The position numbers and the translations under genes were made by a program. 64,000 nt of DNA from Serripes groenlandicus (taxonomy: Eukaryota > Mollusca > Bivalvia > Cardiida > Cardiidae), in assembly GCA_031761405.1 (NCBI GenBank), contig JASEVX010000008.1:75126014-75190013 (forward strand), in the 5' to 3' direction. Positions 59,001 to 64,000 of this stretch are shown piece after piece. The notes beneath the pieces were generated by a model. That model saw only the letters and a program-made list of their open reading frames with translations. It ran no database searches and was not told the DNA's origin. How positions within the stretch are numbered: position 1 is the stretch's first letter; every line of letters starts with the position of its first letter.

Positions 59001-59525
59001 ACTCATAAGTAGATACTCCTCTTTCTGTACACCAGATGAGGCTGTTACTACATTGTAATAAACAGTTTTCCCTTTGATTAATATCTCCTCCAGGGCTTAT
59101 TGTGTCCATTTTGAGGCTTTCTTAATTATAAAGAACATTTTGGTTGCTTTAAAAACACTTTTTTTCTATTTTACATGTTTTAAAATAGGACAAAAGAGAG
59201 AAACATGTATATGATTTATACTATTTCTCAGTGCAAAACTATGTCTAAGTCAAGTTAGTTACAGTTTTGCACTAACATTTTTTTTTAAATTTATGATATT
59301 GTCGGTGCAAAACTATGGCTAACTCTACTTAGCTATAGTTTTGCACTAAAAAAAAGAATGATTTGACTTAGCATATTTTCTTGAAATTCAAATATCCTTG
59401 TTAATACTTAGAATATAATCAAGAACTTTTGAGTGAACCAGGAGAGTTTGATCATTGTTCAAAATTTATAATAAAACCAACTTTGAAAAAATATAGAGTT
59501 AGCATAGTATTGCGCTGAGCCATCG

Positions 59526-62525
59526 ATATATGAGCGGTACTCTACCAAAACCAAATTTAATGTAATTATTACACATGTAGATATGATCGGTGCCTGTCGA
59601 AAACCAACCTTAATGTAATTATTACACATGTAGATATGATCGGTGCCTTACGAAAACCAACCTTAACGTAATTATTACACATGTAGATATGATCGGTGCC
59701 TTACGAAAACCAACGTTAATGTAATTATTACACATGAAGATATGATCGGTGCTCTACCAAAAACCAAATTTAATATAATTAATACACATGTATATATGAT
59801 CGGTGCCTTACGAAAACCAAACTTAATGTAATTATTACACATGTAAATATGATCGGTGCTCTACCAAAAACCAAATTTAATGTAATTATTATACATGTAG
59901 ATATGATCGATGCCTTGCGAAAACCAACCTTAACGTAATTATTACACGTGTATATATGAGCGGTGCTCTACCAAAACCAAATTTAAAGTAATTATTACAC
60001 ATGTAGATATGATCGGTGCCTTACGAAAACCAACCTTAACGTAATAATTACACGTGTATATATGATCGGTGCCTTACGAAAACCAACAATAGCGTAATTA
60101 TTACACATGTAGGTATGATCGGTGCCTTACGAAAACAAACCTTAATGTAATTATCACATAAATATGATCGGTGCTCTACCAAAAACCAAATTTAATGTAA
60201 TTATTACACATGTAGATATGATCGATGCCTTGCGAAAACCAACCTTAACGTAATTATTACACGTGTATATATAAGCGGTGCTCTACCAAAACCAAATTTA
60301 AAGTAATTATTACACATGTAGATATGATCGGTGCCTTACGAAAACCAACCTTAACGTAATAATTACACGTGTATATATGAGCGGTGCTCTACTAAAAACA
60401 AATTTAATATAATGATTACACATGTAGATATGAATGGTGCCTCACATGTAGATGGGATCGGTGCCTCACATGTAGATGGGATCGGTGCCTAAGTAAACCA
60501 ACCTTAACGTAATTATTACACGTGTAGATATGATCGGTGCCTTACGAAAACCAACAATAGCGTAATTATTACACATGTAGGTATGATCGGTGCCTTACGA
60601 AAACAAACCTTAATGTAATTATCACATATGTATGTATGAGCGGTGTTCTACCAAATCCAAATTTAATGTAATTATTACACATGTAGATATGATCGGTGCC
60701 TTACGAAAACCAACCTTAATGTAATTATTACACATGTAGATATGATCGGTGCCTTACAAAAACCAACCTTAATGTAATTATTACACGTGTAGATATGATC
60801 GAAGATCTGCAAAAACCAACATTAGTGTAATTAGTACACATGTCGATATGATCGGTGCCTTACGAAAACCAACAATAGCGTAATTATTACACGTGTAGAT
60901 ATGATCGGTGCCTTACGAAAACCAACAATAGCCTAATTATTACACATGTATATATGATCGGTGCCTTACAAAAACCAACCTTAACGTAATTAATACACGT
61001 GTAGATATGATCGGTGCCTTACGAAAACCAACCTTAACGTAATTATTACACATGTAGATATGATCGGTGCCTTACGAAAACCAACCTTAACGTAAGTATT
61101 ACACATGTAGATATGATCGGTGCCTTACGAAAACCAACCTTAACGTAATTATTACTCATGTAGATATGATCGGTGCCTTACGAAAACCAACCTTAACGTA
61201 ATTATTACACGTGTAGATATGATCGGTGCCTTACGAAAACCAACCTTAACGTAAGTATTTCACATGTAGATATGATCGGTGCCTTACGAAAACCAACAAT
61301 AGCGTAATTATTACACATGTATATATGATCGGTGCTTTACGAAAACCAACCTTAACGTAATTATTACACTTATAATTTTGATTGATGCTCTGTGAAAACC
61401 AACAATAGCGTAATTATTGCACATGTAGATATGATCGGTGCCCTACGAAACCAACTTTAACGTAAGTATTACACATGTATATATGATCGGTGCCTTACGA
61501 AAATCAAACCTTAACGTAATTATTCCACGTATATTTATGATTGATGCTCTGCGAAAACCAACAATAGCGTAATTATTACACATGTAGATATGAGCGGTGT
61601 TCTACGAAAAAACACCTTAGCGTAATTATTACATATGTAGATATGATCGAAGATCTGCAAAAACCAACATTAGCGTAATTAGTACACATGTCGATATGCT
61701 CTGCGAAAACCAACAATAGCGTAATTATCACACATGTAGATATGAACGGTGCCTTATGGAAACCAACCTTAACGTAATTATTAAACGTGTAGATATGAGC
61801 GGTGCCCTACCAAAACCAACCTTAATGTAAATATAACACATGTAGATATGATCGGTGCCTTACGAAAACCAACCTTAATGTAATTATTACACATGTAGAT
61901 ATGATCGGTGCCTTACGAAAACCAACCTTAACGTAAATATAACACATGTATATATGATCGGTGCCTAACGAAAAACCAACCTTAACGTAATTATTACACA
62001 TGTAGATATGAGCGGTGCTCTACGAAAAAACACCTTAGCGTAATTATTGCACATGTAGATATGATCGGTGCCTTACGAAAAACCAACATTAGCGTAATTT
62101 TTAAAATGTAGATATGAGCGATGTTCTTCGAAAACTAGCTTTAACGTAATTATTACACGTGTAGATATGAGCGGTGCTCTTCGAAAACTAGCCTTAACGT
62201 AATTATTACACGTGTAGATATGAGCGGTGCTCTTCGAAAACAAACCTAAGTGTAATTATTACACATGTAGATATGAGCGATGTTCTTCGAAAACTAGCCT
62301 TAACGTAATTATTACACGTGTAGATATGAGCGGTGCTCTTCGAAAACTAGCCTTAACGTAATTATTACACATGTAGATATGAGCGATGCTCTGCGAAAAC
62401 AAACCTAAGTGTAATTATTACACGTGTAGATATGAGCGATGCTGTACGAAAACAAACCTTAGTGTAATTATAACACGTGTAGATATGATCGGTGCTCTTG
62501 AAAAACCAACCTTAGTGTAATCATT
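59526..62525 (+). repeat. 53 bp satellite array, ~55 units
   Basis: Consensus pieces ATTATTACACATGTAGATAT, GATCGGTGCCTTACGAAAAC and CAACCTTAACGTA. Variant units (AGCGGTGCTCTACC, GATCGATGCCTTGCG, AACAATAGCGTAATT, CTCTTCGAAAACTAGCC) recur in blocks; for example, the same three-unit block appears near 59880 and 60190, ~310 bp apart, a higher-order pattern. The array fills most of an intron of the MEGF-like gene. Confidence 0.93.
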
Positions 62526-62936
62526 TTAACTTCGCATGACAAGCTGCATCTGCACATCCATTTATAAGAATGTTGTGTATGACATGCATATTGTAGTCCT
62601 ATATTTCTGCGGGAAAATGTGCATGTATATAATAAATATATAGGTCCAGTAGTCACCATAAGACCTAATGAATACGCATCGAACAATCTAGGGTTAACCG
62701 TATTCCTATAATAAACTATTACTTTGTTCGATTCAGATGACAGAAGTCAGATATATTTATAGACAAAATTTGCATCTGTTTGCATCAACATTTTATTTAG
62801 CGAAACAAAATAGATGTCAACCAGAATCGTGCAATTTAAACCGCAGCATTACACAATGGATAGAGGAAAAGTAACTAACAAGAATATTTTCATTATCATA
62901 CAAATATTTCCGTGACATTCTTAAATATTTTCCTAC
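62526..62936. other. Intron DNA between array and exon
   Basis: AT-rich, no gene or repeat recognised. Confidence 0.5.
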
Positions 62937-63071
62937 CTGTTTCACATAGGTCCCCAAGATAGCCTAGATCACATCTGCCACATGTTCCATCTACTTTGTT
63001 GCAAGGTTGTTTCCCATAGCAATGCCCACAAGCCAATCGACAGTTACTCCCATAGGTACCATTTGCACAGG
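62937..63071 (-). CDS. MEGF-like gene, EGF-type exon (upstream)
   Basis: 135 bp exon (acceptor TTTAG|CCTGTG, donor ACAG|GTAGGA), phase 1-1. Encodes CANGTYGSNC, CGHCYGKQPC, CGRCDLGYLGDLC. It is the most upstream exon I can see; earlier exons, including the signal peptide, lie beyond 64000 or are unrecognised. Same repeat type as the 54 kb exons, so one gene is the simplest reading. Confidence 0.82.
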
Positions 63072-63174
63072 CTAAATCATACAGGAACCATAGTGTATAC
63101 GCATATAACTTATACACTGGCTAAACGATGAGGTTCACTTTTGTCCGGTTCAGCAAAGTTATATATGTTTATAA

Positions 63175-63194
63175 TTAGAGAGAGAGAGAGAGAC
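63175..63194 (+). repeat. (GA)n microsatellite
   Basis: AGAGAGAGAGAGAGAGAGA followed by CAAACATACAGACAGACATA. Confidence 0.85.
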
Positions 63195-63451
63195 AAACAT
63201 ACAGACAGACATACATAAATAAGTGTCGCCTTGAATTACAAAGACAAACCGTCTTTTTGTTAAGATCCACGAAACAGTTTAATTCCGACAATGCAATGTA
63301 TCCTACAACGAGATCTGATATATCTGTATAACAACAAGAACAATTGCTGATATTGTAAGATAAAATGAATTAAAGTTGTGTCAATTTATGAACGACCGAC
63401 GTTACTGTAACAGGTGCACGTATTTTGTGATCAAACTTGAGGTAATTCAAG

Positions 63452-63582
63452 CCACCGTAGCTCAGTCGGTAGCAGCAAGTTGATTTGAAAGTATGAAACG
63501 CATAGGTATGTGAACTGTCCGCCACGATATGACCGAATTATTTCAAAAACGGCTTTAAACACCAATAATTGAATATTGGTAA
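63452..63582 (+). mobile_element. tRNA-like SINE, internally deleted
   Basis: A-box CGTAGCTCAGTCGGTAGC, then a jump into the body end (GTGAACTGTCCGCCACGATA) and tail (TTTAAACACCAATAA). GGTAATTC flanks it on both sides (63440-63447 and 63579-63587 region). Confidence 0.65.
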
Positions 63583-64000
63583 TTCCAGTAAAGTAACAAT
63601 TGGAGTTACGAATACTGAGATAACCTACTCGTGTTGTTGGTTTTGTTTGCTTTAAGAAGTATTTAAGATAAACCAAATTAAAACAGATAGTGTGCATGTT
63701 TATCTTAGATATTTCTATTTTGGTAAAACTCGATTTAATACACATCATATTTAAAAAAGAAAACGTTAATTAAACACATTTCTTAGGCAGCTTTGGAAAG
63801 ACCACTTCTGTGGCATTTAGTATTTTTCATGTATGAAAACTTACTTTTCTTTAATTCATCATTTTTTTAAATGATACGAGAGGGTGAAATCCAGCGAATC
63901 CAATCTGTGCTAGTTGTTAAAACATAATACACTTGGGAATTACGTCTGTCTTAATGTTTTCAACAAAGCGTTGGTTTCGCATATCGCCAAAAGATTCGAC
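63583..64000. other. AT-rich DNA, nothing recognised
   Basis: No exon with splice sites and EGF-type cysteines found here. Confidence 0.4.

Larger units (their letters stand above)
55085..59525. mobile_element. 4.4 kb element with terminal inverted repeats inside the array
   Basis: Left end CGATGGCTCAGCGCAATACT, right end its reverse complement with one mismatch in the first 32 bp (AGTATTGCGCTGAGCCATCG). The array unit is split at GTGTATAT, and joining the flanks suggests a 4 bp duplication (ATAT), although the AT repeat makes it ambiguous. Subterminal copies of GCAAAACTA and its complement cluster near 55280-55480 and 59230-59350. No intact transposase; see the next entries for content. Confidence 0.82.

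Noticed and set aside
54905..62525. Possible CRISPR-like array
   Set aside because: Eukaryotic context, no constant spacers; simple 53 bp tandem satellite with variants.

Overview
The window is eukaryotic and looks like a bivalve mollusc genome. Phase-consistent spliced exons of a MEGF/scavenger-receptor-F type gene, a DIRS retrotransposon, molluscan tRNA-like SINEs, MITEs and three families of pearl/HINE-type (Helentron-like) tandem-core elements sit together in AT-rich DNA. I cannot name the species. Only one host gene is well supported, at the right end; almost everything else is mobile or repeated DNA.

Layout. 1-8165: two tandem copies (A, B) of a transposon-like unit. Each has a + strand gene for a MULE-like DDE transposase and, tail-to-tail on the - strand, a gene with an I-PpoI-like His-Cys box (His-Me finger) nuclease. 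Copy A is split by a HINE; copy B keeps a 580-residue transposase frame. 8791-22850: a second, diverged family (copies C1, C2, C3) with the same arrangement, a 433-442 bp intron in the transposase gene, and heavy decay; only C3 keeps the nuclease core. A 4.1 kb HINE block (14627-18725) is inserted in C2, and a fourth HINE of that family lies at 24287-25549. 25834-32707: a structurally complete DIRS-type retrotransposon on the - strand, with inverted terminal repeats, an internal complementary region, gag-like, RT/RNase H and tyrosine recombinase frames. 32708-53800: AT-rich DNA with a third HINE family, a 200-N assembly gap, three copies of one MITE, a 439 bp TRIM, a minisatellite grown out of a SINE, and smaller duplications. 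53808-63071: four - strand exons of the MEGF-like gene. Its 8.1 kb intron holds a 3 kb array of a 53 bp repeat, interrupted by a 4.4 kb element with terminal inverted repeats.

Most interesting is the recurring pair of MULE-like transposase and His-Cys box nuclease in two diverged families. In both families the nuclease keeps its catalytic His and Asn and all the zinc ligands at the spacing known from I-PpoI. This suggests a transposon lineage that carries, or was built with, a homing-type endonuclease. I could not run searches, so whether it is already described is open.
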